Source: Phallusia mammillata
Lineage: Eukaryota; Chordata; Ascidiacea; Phlebobranchia; Ascidiidae
Direction: 5' to 3'
Length of the DNA stretch: 64,000 bases
Assembly (NCBI GenBank): GCA_003260075.1
Contig: QLIY01000004.1
Location: 293,910-357,909, forward strand
The notes beneath the pieces were generated by a model that saw only the letters and a program-made list of their open reading frames with translations, had not been told where the DNA came from and did not search any database. This document shows positions 35,501-46,608 of the stretch, one piece after another (positions within the stretch are counted from its first letter, which is position 1; the number at the start of each line of letters is the position of its first letter). Made by a program: the position numbers and the translations under genes.

Positions 35501-38452
35501 ATTAGCTGTATTCTCAACACAGAGCCCACAGTTCTCATTTGTTAGAATAAATACGTTCGTTTACCTGCTGTTTTATGTGAAAATAGCAACTGACAATAGC
35601 ATAATAGCAGTCTTAATATTGATATTTAGTTGATTAGTATTTTCCACAACCGTACATGCGAAAATGCTTGGGTCGCGAGAATTTAGAGCAATTTTGCATA
35701 ATACTTGGGTCGCGAGAATTTAGAGCAATTTTTTTAGGGTCGCGCCAAAAAGTATTTGCGGACCCCTGCTCTATGGTACCACTTCTTGCAGAACAACTAA
35801 TTTGTTTGAATCATATTTCATTCAACGCTATCTTAAGCACCAAAACAGTAGATATATCTATCAAGAGCAATCATTAGACATAATTAACGCCCACTGTGCC
35901 GCAGCGTTGTTCGGCTTTTCATAGCAAGAAGCAACTATGCTTTTTGTTGAGAATTGACATGACCTGTATTTTGAAGATCGTAATGATACGAAACAACAGG
36001 AATAGTTACGTAACAATGACAATAGGCCTGGGGACTTTTTTTTTTGTAAACAAAACCAGACAAACAAAATATAAAGTTGCAAATTGAGGTTTTTGTGAAC
36101 AAAACAAAAGCCACTCGCGTACCACCTGAAAACCCTTCGCGTACCACTAGTGGTACGCGTACCACCGGTTGGGAACCCCTGCTGTAGACTGTGTGTGAAC
36201 ATGATATATTGCAGTATGTTGCTCTTCTTGTAACAGTATGGGTGGTAAATTCTTTACAGTGTGGCATTACTATTCTGTATGTTGTGGCATTACTGTCATG
36301 TCAGTGTGTGATACATTCTTGGTTTGTTTAGGGTGATGTAGCGTCACTTTGCCCGCACAGGGGATTAATAAATGTTATCAGGCGCGAGTGTTGTGATTAC
36401 AATCAGCGTTTAGGGTGCCGTCTTCCTAGAATGCCGTTCGACAATGCCTTCGTTAATAGGCATGATTCAACGTGAGTAAACATGGTACACAACTGACGCA
36501 ACATTTACTGTGCAGGTGTACAATACCGCGCTTGCATTATCTTGCCAGGAAAGTGATATAATCATCTCCAGTTAAACATTATCACATTCACTTTAATCCA
36601 GTGGTTCCCAACCAGGGAGGAATTCCTTCCTAGGGAGGAATTTTATTAGTTCAGGGGAGGAATTTCATAAAACTGCAAAAAAATTACATTGGAAATGTTG
36701 CAGAATATGTTTTTTTTTTCATTAGGGATGTCCATTATAATTTGTTATATTTGTTTTTCGTCTTATGGGGAGGAATAAATAGTTCGAAAATGGGCAAAGG
36801 GAGGAATGTAACAAAAAAGGTTGGGAACCACAGCTTTAATCACTTGCGGCCGATGTTGTTATTATGTTTGGTTCCGCTTCGTCACAGTGGTGTATCTCGT
36901 ACGTAGGGTAGACAGTCTAGCTAAACTTTGCGTAGAATGATTGCCTTTGGCACATTTCAATCCACGTTATCTGCCTTGCACCATTGTTGCGCGTTTACGA
37001 TTAAGTACTAATGTAATTTGTTATCGTTGGAAATGCGGGTGCATCACTGCATCGGGTTTCTGGTGATAAAAGCTTCATGATTAGTTCAATGATTTTATTC
37101 AATTTTATACAAGGTGTGCAACATTTGTAAAGTAAATGTCAACGCTTGACCAGTGGTTCTCAATCCTTAAGATAACTGGAAAGTTGACATATGTTCTTTA
37201 TTATTTCGTATTTTTTCATGTTCATATTAATGATGCAGCTTAAAGTTTGGGTTAGTTTACAGACGTTACCAATTCTATGCCTAATTCCACGAAATGTGAT
37301 GCTAAAGCCGTCTGAAATTTTCATCAGACGTCTGGCGGTTTCGGCTTTTGAAACGAGTCTTCCACCTTAAAGTACTTTGTTTGTGGTGAAACAAACACAA
37401 AATGCCTTTTGTCAATATTATATTAACACGTTCGGCTAGTCGATTCGGGTCAAAAACTGTTAGATTTTTGAACGTCAAAATATGCGCTTCCAATTTCTTT
37501 TCTAAAATCCGGTACCAAGTTTTTGGTATAGCCAAACAGCCCGGAAGGCCTAGTGTTTTACTGTATACTTCTCGTGCTTGCTTTGCCCAGCTTTTAAACC
37601 ATCTTCTTTTGCTTATTTTTTATTTGGAGGAATAATGTTTGACGTCCTTTCTTAAATCACGTTTAACCAAACATAGACTTTAAAACATTGAAATAAAAAT
37701 GATTCACCGGAACCGTAAAAAGGTCATGCCTAATGAGAAAACACATTGCAGAAGTTTAACGTTTACCGACGACTCAATGAACTAAACAAATCTAATCTTC
37801 ACATCAAATTGAAAAAAAGCGTGACTGATGTAATAACGCGGTCAATTTTGTAAATACTGAACATAACCTTTAGTGGCTTACGTTTGATATTGTTATGACC
37901 TCTATCTCCCGCCGAAACCTCTGTTGGACTTTGTTCGTATTTCCGATCACTGCTTCAGAGATCACAGCCATACCTGAAAAGATATTAGTCGGCGTCTTGC
38001 GATTTGATAGATAACATTTGGATACTGGATACATACAATATCTGTGCAACCAGTTTAAATTATATAACCTATTAGCGAAATAAAAGTTTTTGTTCAATAT
38101 CAGATGGTTGAGGTTTATTGCACTTTATCTTAGGTCATAAAATTACCCACGTAATGTATTGCATCAAAATACAATAATGAGGTATCAAAATACAATCATG
38201 ACCCTGTGAACCGTTCTGTGATTACTTTGACTTCGGTACACGTGTTTATTTGCTTATGTTTGGTTGTTTGGTTGAACGGTAAAATTTCAGCCGATGTTAT
38301 GTAAACTTACCTGGCGGTGTATTTCCTTTTTCCATAGAACGCACATCGTTAAACTCCCGTTGCGCCTTCGTTGTTTCCAAAAAAGTTGTTTCGACAGTGT
38401 GTGATTGCGTTACGCTGACCAATGCAAGTGTGATAATATAAACAAACATCAT
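27081..38452 (-). CDS. Secreted TSP1-repeat trypsin-like serine protease zymogen, 16 exons, 758 aa
   Basis: Exons: 38452-38311, 37973-37882, 35041-34930, 33888-33813, 33742-33650, 33259-33107, 32286-32084, 31513-31287, 30952-30812, 30368-30254, 29677-29523, 29264-29125, 28684-28542, 28138-28010, 27680-27508, 27263-27081; 2277 nt, all phases consistent. A signal peptide ([17 protein letters not shown]) and a basic segment QQRFRRE precede seven thrombospondin type 1 repeats (about 79-451). A Cys-containing linker and an S1 domain with activation site LR|IFGGR (Ile about 499) follow. Catalytic residues: His in TAGHC (about 545), Asp in ADLSLLKL (599), Ser in GDSGGP (701). DSC before GDSGG puts Asp at the S1 base, so trypsin-like specificity is expected. 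The TSP1 repeats carry WxxW motifs. Substrate unknown. A paralogue follows at 44933-59401. I know of no vertebrate protein with this layout. Confidence 0.85.
30254..35041 (-). other. Seven thrombospondin type 1 repeats of the first protease
   Basis: Repeat cores lie in exons 35041-34930 ([13 protein letters not shown]), 33742-33650 ([14 protein letters not shown]), 33259-33107 ([15 protein letters not shown]), 32286-32084 ([17 protein letters not shown]), 31513-31287 ([15 protein letters not shown]), 30952-30812 ([14 protein letters not shown]) and 30368-30254 ([18 protein letters not shown]). W-x-x-W and C-x(2-3)-S/T-C-G are the usual C-mannosylation and O-fucosylation sites of this family. 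Such arrays bind matrix glycans or proteins. Confidence 0.85.
34125..34307. mobile_element. MITE, 183 bp, with 8-bp target duplication
   Basis: Ends CAGGTTTTTTTAAGGT and ACCTTAAAAAAACACTG are inverted repeats, flanked by GACATGTT (34117-34124 and 34308-34315). Located in an intron of the first protease gene. hAT-like by size of the duplication and the CAG...CTG ends. Confidence 0.8.
35193..36181. mobile_element. hAT-type MITE, 989 bp including a nested element
   Basis: Ends CAGGGGTTCCCAACC and GGTTGGGAACCCCTG are perfect inverted repeats, flanked by CTGTAGAC (35185-35192 and 36182-36189). GTACCACC motifs lie inside both ends. A second element is inserted at 35293-35768. It lies in the long intron before the first TSP1 exon. 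Confidence 0.9.
35293..35768. mobile_element. Nested MITE, 476 bp
   Basis: Bounded by GGGTCCGCAAATA near the left end and TATTTGCGGACCCCTG at the right end. The flanking 8-bp direct repeat is CTCTATGG (35285-35292 and 35769-35776). It is inserted in the larger MITE 35193-36181. The left terminal three bases have decayed from CAG. It contains a two-copy tandem repeat (35667-35734). Confidence 0.8.
36599..36833. mobile_element. hAT-type MITE, 235 bp
   Basis: Ends CAGTGGTTCCCAACC and GGTTGGGAACCACAG are inverted repeats, with GGGAGGAAT motifs inside. Flanked by CTTTAATC (36591-36598 and 36834-36841). Intronic in the first protease gene. Confidence 0.9.
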
Positions 38453-38459
38453 GATAATC

Positions 38460-41400
38460 CAAAGCAGTGGAGTTTTTGATTGTTTTTGTTGATTTGCAGT
38501 ACTTGATGTCTATTGCCACTTCGCTGGTACAGACCCAACAAATTCAATAACAACCTTTCTTAAAGCCCTTTTTCCCTAAACACGAAAATAATATGAGTCA
38601 AGGTTATTTGCACTTGCAAAACCGTGCATCTGGTGTCTCCTACTTTGCCGAGCAATGTTATAGGCATAGTTACCATCGATATGGATCCCAAAATAAGGAC
38701 AATCGAAATACTGCATTTTTGGCATGTCGAAACAAACATTTTTAAACAAATCTTTGCATTTATACTAGTCATGACATATCACTTGCTATTTTATTGCCAG
38801 AAACAATCCGTTTCAGCAACTTCTTGTTCGTAGAACATCATTGTTCATCTCACCACAGCTCAGGTCTAGGTTTACTTTTTCTTGTAGCAGAGATGTGACA
38901 TGCAATTGTTGAAAATAAGACAAAATAAGGACACAAGTCAAAAACAAGGACATTTCCTAGCAATAAGGACATTATTTTTTTAAGACATTACCCTTCAAAA
39001 TAAGGACGGTATGGCAACCCTGGTTATAGTACTTATCAAATAATGTATAGACGAGTTTTGAGAAGTTCCACGTACGCGGTGCGTCATAAGCGCCTGCCTT
39101 CCACGAAAGGGCGTCACCCAACAAAATATTGTCTAGTGCGAAATCTAAATGCGTCAACTTTCGCACCAAATGTCAGCACAAAGTAACAACTGCTTCGTTT
39201 GTTATTGTTCAATACTGCGGATTTATTATTCTTTTGGTATCTATAACTAGGTTTCTATAGTAGTCGTCTCCAGGCGTGCAAGAACCGTTTCTATTGTGTA
39301 AAATGAAACCGAATCAACACAGTTAGGCAATGATGCTATAGGCCTTTCAGTATCCTTAGCTAGGTTATAATTTGCGGCAATCGAAAAGGATTGAGAGCAA
39401 GGTCTTACCCAGGGGTGCAGGAACCGCTTCTATTGGGTATAATGAAACTAAATCATTATTATTATAATTTGGCAACGATAACTTAAGGCAGGGGTCGGAA
39501 TCCTTTTTTGCACTGCTTCTGAACCTGAAATTTGACAGCGGACTGGCCTTAAAAAAACTACAAATATTTTGCAATAAAAACGTACAAATTAGATTATCAT
39601 CCCCGGATATTTGGGCAAAATGTTTCAAAGTTTTTAACCTGAAAAATTATGCGGCCCGGTAACAAACTCCTCCCGGACCGGCACTGGGCCTCGGTCCGGC
39701 GATTACCGACCGCTGATTTAAGGCCTACCTTCTTCGTTTTTTTTAACGTTATTCTACATAGACGATAATGGGTCAACGACTTGGCGGCCAATGATTGGCC
39801 TTTTGTTGACCTGTCACGTAGCTACTTGTTGTGCAATTTTCTTTGTTACTGTTACATGAAATCGTGACAAATAAACCATTGATTGATTGATTCTGCGAAA
39901 TATAGAAAAGCTGTGAGAATTAGCGATTTAAAAGGGGAACGTTAAGAATTACTTACGCCGCCTAAAAAATGTTAGGATTTACACCAGATCAGTCGCTGCG
40001 AAATTCAGCACAGGGTGTCACGTTTTATGTTCAATGTCGTTATGGGCAGATGTTAATGTCCTTCCAGTAAACAAAATTCTAAGAGCTTGAACCAGAAAAT
40101 CTGCTTTAGAATTGCGAATAGCTCAAGAAAAATTCCCGCTTGCTATTGGTTCGATCAATCCGCTTTCGGTTTTATGCAATTTACATAAAACTTGACATTT
40201 CAAGATAATCGTCTACGCAAGTCAAACGACCGCACTATAAATTTTATAATCCAGGAAGAATTACACCTGGAAACACTATATACGGGTCCGTTCAATAACC
40301 TTATGATGACTAGACTGGCCCAAATTGCATCCAAAGCGACATGCCTTCGGTTTATCGTACGTTTCGGCGCTTCACTTTTGCCAATTCTAATAAGGTAACA
40401 TGACTCGATAGGTCATACTGCACAAATCAAACAAACTTTTGGCTAAAAACTAAGCTCTGTGACTTTATATTTTATTTTTTCCATGACTTAACATGCTAAT
40501 TAAAGTAAAGATGGTATATTTTCGGACCGATTCCTGGAATTTCCTGAAGATTCCTGTGATAAATGAACGCACCCTTTTTCGTTAATCCATACCTGTCACT
40601 GTGGGTATGACTTGCGTGCCAAGAGCTAAACAATTGCCAATCACCGCGAGTTTCTTAAACCGTGTTCTTAATAAAAATAAATACTTGTAAAAGATGCAGA
40701 AATAGGACAACACATACCGAAAAATTGTCAAGCATACGTCGCATATAATTGAAGCTAATGCCTCTTTCTTCACTTTTGCCACTATCAATTTGATTTAAGC
40801 ATATGAAAGAACGGTTTTGATGCTGCTTTGCACAATTACACTGCAAGTTTGTCATAAAATAATCTGTTTGTAAACATGCCAATGATGCCCAAACATAAAA
40901 TTTTCGAATGTGAAATAGAAGCGCCTTGCCCATGTTTCCAGTAAAAAAAACTTGTTTCTAATCGTACACAGCTAAAATCAATTTGCAACGCACAATTAAT
41001 TTGATCTATAATTACTTTATCTGTGCGATATCTTGTTCAAACTGCATATATTTCTTGCACAAGCGCGCCTTCCCAAAAACGTCTTTGCCCTACGACTGTT
41101 ACATAATTCTGGACATGCCCGTGGTAAGCTTCTTGGTGGGTAGAATTGTTTGACCCCTTTAACTTTCAATGCCACAGGCTATCTTACGGTCTATGACCTA
41201 ATGGCGGGTTGCAATGGTTTTCACCTTTGTCTCGCCCACGCGACTACAGTGTTCCTTTGTCATCTGCTTTCACCACTGGTTATTTGTGTAGGGCGGAGCA
41301 GCACGTACACGCCTAATGCAAAGCCGGGAGGTATGTTGTAATCCCTTCGCTTTTGTTTTGGTTTTGACTTGCACGTCGCGTTAGCTTCCGTGCAATCGCT

Positions 41401-44400
41401 GCCTCAAAATGCCATTTTCTTGAAATCTCGCACGCAACCGATTAAACTGACACGTGTGGGATGAATACTATTCCTTCCACGACAACTCAGAAAACAAGAT
41501 TTGTGTACCTGTGAGCAATGGTACTAACATCCTAAATTTCTCCACAGAAACCACAATTTTCACTATTTTTAATAGAGATCTCTAATAGCATAGATGTCTA
41601 GTAGCTATTAGTAGCGATCATAGCTCAAGACATCAAAAATAAAAAAAGGAACAAATAATATATGTGACCATTTTTAACAAAATTTAAGTTTTGTCCGCAC
41701 TGTGTACTCGTCTCGCAAAATTTGCGTTGCCGATTATGTTTTCGCCATACTATATGCCCAATTACCTTTTTTCCTGGGAACCGACATTTTGGTTTTATTG
41801 CTTTTGTGAAAAACGTTTTTGAAAAGCTTGAACGATTCCGCCGATTAAAGACACGTGTAAGTTCACAGTTTTGCGGGTAGTTATTCTGTTGAAATATCCC
41901 GATGCCGCTGAAAATGATGTTCGTATAAAATTGTACTTTTTAAGACACAACGTAATATCAATTCACACTTTTCCTGACTAAAGTAAATTTTGACGGAAAA
42001 AATGGCTAATACTTTTCCAAAACATGTTTGGGCACAGAGAATGGAAAATATTTTCTAGTGCAGAGAAGTAACAGAATCAGTCAATGAATTTACATGGAAA
42101 ATATATTTCGCATAACTGGTATCTGCAGTTCCTTATTCAAATAGAATCAATTTGAGCACCTTTGTAGTGTTTGAACTTCACAACGATATTTCCCGCCTTA
42201 CGACTCAGACTTTATCTGATAGATCTGTAATCTTGTCGTGAGAAGCACCTGAACAGGCAATATTTTTGCAATCACCAGCATGATAAATGGAAGCACTTTG
42301 TCTATGACTAAAGGCAGGACCGTTTTGGGGTGAATGTTCTTGAAATGTCATTGATCGTTTAACCAAGATGAAACGGCTACCCTACTCATTTCATTTAGAG
42401 CTTCGCGTCAATCAAGAACTAAAGTTTTTGAATTAGATTGTACTGAATCGAAATTTTTGTTTACAGAGGACTTTCTGGTAATGGCAACACTATCTGGTTA
42501 AAGACGAAACAATGACATTTTTTCTTTTCGTCGGCTTGGAAACCGCTTCCACATGACCTTAAATGTTATGGAATACGTTTGCCGCCTAATGGACTTAACG
42601 CTTTACCACTATGTGTCATGAGCTCTTTAGGGTTATAATCAGTTTGTATGCAAATCTACCAACACCACCATGACCACTGCTGAAAGGTCTGCACGTGGGA
42701 CTTATTTGCTCAATCTTCTGTCACTTTTCTGACACCACTTTGCCATATTAAGGCTTTCCTTAAGAGGGTCGTTGTCTGAATAATAATAATTATACACTGC
42801 TATATCTGACGACAACTTGAATTCTGCTAACCGAATGCTCACCCGTTCCCCTTCGCGATAGCTCGCGAAATGAACGTGCGTTATTGCCCGAAGTCACCTT
42901 TTCTCGCAGTTCGCCGAAAATTGCCCGCATTAAGTCACGGGGACACTTACCGACCGCTGTTGGTAAAAACCATTAAATTAAAAACCTTAGTTTCCAACTT
43001 TTATACTTGCACCTATAAAGAAAAAGAAGATATGTGTACTACATTTAGGCTTCGTGAAAGTTGGGAGAAAGAGGTTTGTAAATTTTAACAAAGCACCAAT
43101 TCAATGATTAGAATTTGTGCTATTCGTTTAACGCTCGTCTGCTTGAATTTCGTTTACATGTCTGGTACATCTTATATCGGTTCTATTTACAAAAATTACA
43201 TACTTTTATGGCATTAAAAAAATCTGGTTAGGATTTATGTGCTAGATTCCTCAAAACCTCGTTTAGTTTTTCTTATAAGCCGCAAAACACTTTACATATC
43301 TTCGACGGTTGTTTTATCGTATTGGTAAAGTAACCATTTTCCGCTTTCATCAGAAATCTTTGCATTTGTTTTCCACGGAAATTCCCGGTTATGATTTAGT
43401 GTTCGCCTTTAGGCTAGTAATTTTTGTCGATCAAGTGTCTGCATGCAATAAACATCGACCGTCCATTTAATGCGTAATATCAGTAATATGCGGAACGTTT
43501 GAACTGTGGAACGTTTGAACTGTGGAACGTTTGATCTACCTGGAATCACTAAAAGTGTTTGGATGTTTAATCTCTTAATTTACATGTTTTTGCGCATGGC
43601 ATCCGTTTTGTCTACTTGAATGTGAAGGCAATTAAACCGTACATTGCGTTTTTTGGCCAAAATCTGTAGTATTTGACCAAAATCTTTAGTATTTGACCAT
43701 CAAAATATCCCGACCTGATCTGAGCGATAAGAAGACTGCTAATAAACATGTGTGTGTACAATAAAACTTCTAAATGCTAATAAAAAATCACCTTGAACTC
43801 AAAAGATCAAAAGTGACTGGGATAGGCCCATGTGCTTATAAAATATCATTAGCATAGCTTATATGGAGAAGCGCAAACCACTGAAGGTAGAACGTTCATA
43901 GCTTGAAGAATATCATAGGCAAAGCGACCACAAATTGTAATTGGAAATCGGATATAAAGAATCCATTTGAAATTTCCCGACAACCTTTCCGTTCACTTTA
44001 TTAGTTTCCGGATCGTTAGTTAATCTAGTGGGTCTGTTAACCTCAAAGACGTAATTGAACAAAGCCTGTTTCTCCGAAGCACGTCATTGTTTTGTAGAAA
44101 CTAGCAATTACGGTAAAAATGATATGATTTGTTATACAACAAGTGGATGGCCTCTTTAAAGTTTCCGGAAATTGTGTGATTCACTGTTAATTATCGCCTA
44201 TTTGCAATACACCTACGTCTTTTGAGCAAGTTTCATACCCTTTGATTGTAACTTTGAATGCTGACGGATGACAATTCGTCTTGATCTATCTAACATAAAA
44301 TGCCTTCGATACAATAATTCACTACTGTAACAAAACGTTTTAATCGACATTACATCATTCAAACGTACAAAAAAAACGCATTGAAAAAACTCTAACAAAA

Positions 44401-44920
44401 TTCATAAATTACGACAAAAAAGTTGTGAAGAGTCGGGATATCGAAAAGTAGTTAAAAACAGGACAAATAATTGAGTCAACGCAAAAACACAAACGCACGA
44501 ACCTAGCAATATAAACGAGGTTATAGCACCAAAGTTTTTATATAGCTACGTGATGTGATGATTTGTAGGAGTTTGGTGTTAAAAAGCAATAAATACAAGA
44601 AAAAGACGGTTTGCGTAAAACAAGGACCACATTTACACATCTTTGGTGGTAAGGTCACTGTAGGGTATGGGCGTCGGAAAACGTTCAAATATTATCATGT
44701 AAATAAACTTACAACATCTAAAGCCAAAATCCGAGTTTGTTATCTTGTTAGGATTTCGCTCTTCTCCTAGTTTGATTTTCATTAACTGGCGGTTTTCACT
44801 AGGCATGTAAGGTAAAAACACATCTTGCTTCAGCCAATGGTCGCATCAGTTCATCACCAACGGAATGCCGCCCGCCTTGTCCTTATTGCGAACACGCTGC
44901 TTTGGGTTGATACATAAAGT
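38460..44920. other. Intergenic region between the two protease genes
   Basis: No convincing exon on either strand; open frames here are short and resemble no family I recognise. Contains one MITE (39489-39715) and short tandem repeats at about 43492-43535 and 43659-43700. Confidence 0.5.
39489..39715. mobile_element. hAT-type MITE, 227 bp
   Basis: Begins CAGGGGTCGGAATCC and ends GATTACCGACCGCTG, an imperfect inverted repeat. Flanked by ACTTAAGG and ATTTAAGG (39481-39488 and 39716-39723), a target duplication with one mismatch. Confidence 0.8.
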
Positions 44921-44932
44921 ATTCAGTTTGTT

Positions 44933-46565
44933 TCAGCAGGCCGCACGCACTTTGTTAGCCATGGTGTCGCGAATCCAAACCTCGTAATTCGTTACGGGTA
45001 CATATATACCGGGAACGCCAAGCCCACAATCGGTGAAAGCATACGATGTAATACCGCCGATGAACCATTGACTTGTGCTGCCTATACACACCAGCGGCCC
45101 TCCGGAATCTCCCTGAAATAACACGTACGCGTTTAATTTCCTAACGTCCTTTTTATACTGAGAGTTCAAGTAAAATTGGATAAGAGTTTTTTCCAGGCTT
45201 GTATTCAGGATTAGGGTTAGAAAAGACTAAATTATGTTTTATTTTCGGAAACTCCAGGCGTAGCACTATTGTTAATTATTTAGAATGTTTTTCCATCTTG
45301 AAACTCGTGGTTTGGAGTGGTTTGAATCAAAATGAACGTCAGGGACTTATTTGGACATGAGCCATACAAAATCTTGGTGAATATATTTTGTGTTTCTTAC
45401 CTCACAAGTATCCATAAAGGTACCATTCCCCCCTGCACACATATGCCACGTTGAATGGATTTTGTTCCCCTTTTGTTCATTCTGGCAGTCTTCGAAGTCT
45501 ATGATCGGTACTTTGGCCTCCATCATATTTTCAGTTAATTCTGTGTTATTCTCTATATAAAAAGCAGTTAATGTTTAAAGATAAAGTAGTGAAAAGAAGC
45601 TTGAAGCTCGGTGTTTAGTACAGGCCAATTTCGCGTTTGTATTTTGTGTGTGTTTACATATAAACGAAACTCTTTCCGTTATACGACGTGTCGATTTAAC
45701 GTACACTTTTGCTGGGGTATTGATTGCTTTTTTTTATTGCATAGTGCTCATTGAGCTTTTTTGGTATCATTCTGGTCATTTTACGGGCAGAAAAAAGTTA
45801 TACTTTTGTGTACTTAATAATCTCTACCTGTGTGACCCCATCCCGTTACGAAGCAGGTGTGGTTTGGAGAAGGAATTTCAGCGTTTGGCAAACATGCTGG
45901 TGCCACATTTCTTGTAATTTTAGCATCCTCGCGAAGCATAATCAGTTCGATGTCATCTAGAACACACAAAACAAATATTTAGCCGGGGAAAATCATCAGG
46001 GTTAAATTGGTAGTTGGACAAAAAGCATTGTTAACAGTAAAATAGTACTACAAATGAAAATGTAAACAGCGAAGGCCAAAGAATTTTTAAAACAATGTAT
46101 TCACTAGACGCATGTCATCTGGTAGTTTTGTGTTGTTAACTGAAAACATTCAAAACACCATTTTACATCATTTAAATAAACAAAGCAACAACTCACTTTT
46201 CATGCCAGAGTATCGGTTGTAGAAAAATTCATCATGTACAAAAATGCGCTGGATTCCAATTCTTTGACTTGTTGTATTATCGTCTATCAGCTTGTTTGTT
46301 CCCATTAGTACGGACCATCTCGAGTCTACGTTATCATGCTGGAGGTTTCGCCTAAAACATTATACATTTTTAAAAAAACAATCTAAACTTTTAAACGACG
46401 CTTGCCCTACGCAATAACTTTCATCTTGTAAAGTTAGACATTGAGGCAATGCCTTGTACCCAATAACCGCCTTGCTAGTCAAGTGAGAAGTTCTTTATCT
46501 TAAAGTTTGCTGTTACATAAGTGCACATATACCAAACACGTACTTGGTCAAAGTGCAATGTGCTG

Positions 46566-46608
<43 letters not shown>

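Noticed and set aside
37144-37180. CAGTGGTTCTCAATCC, which looks like the left end of a hAT MITE
   Set aside because: No matching right end or target duplication found.
43492-43535. Three-copy repeat of GGAACGTTTGAACT
   Set aside because: Short, imperfect and non-coding; spacing is not regular like a CRISPR and there is no associated feature.
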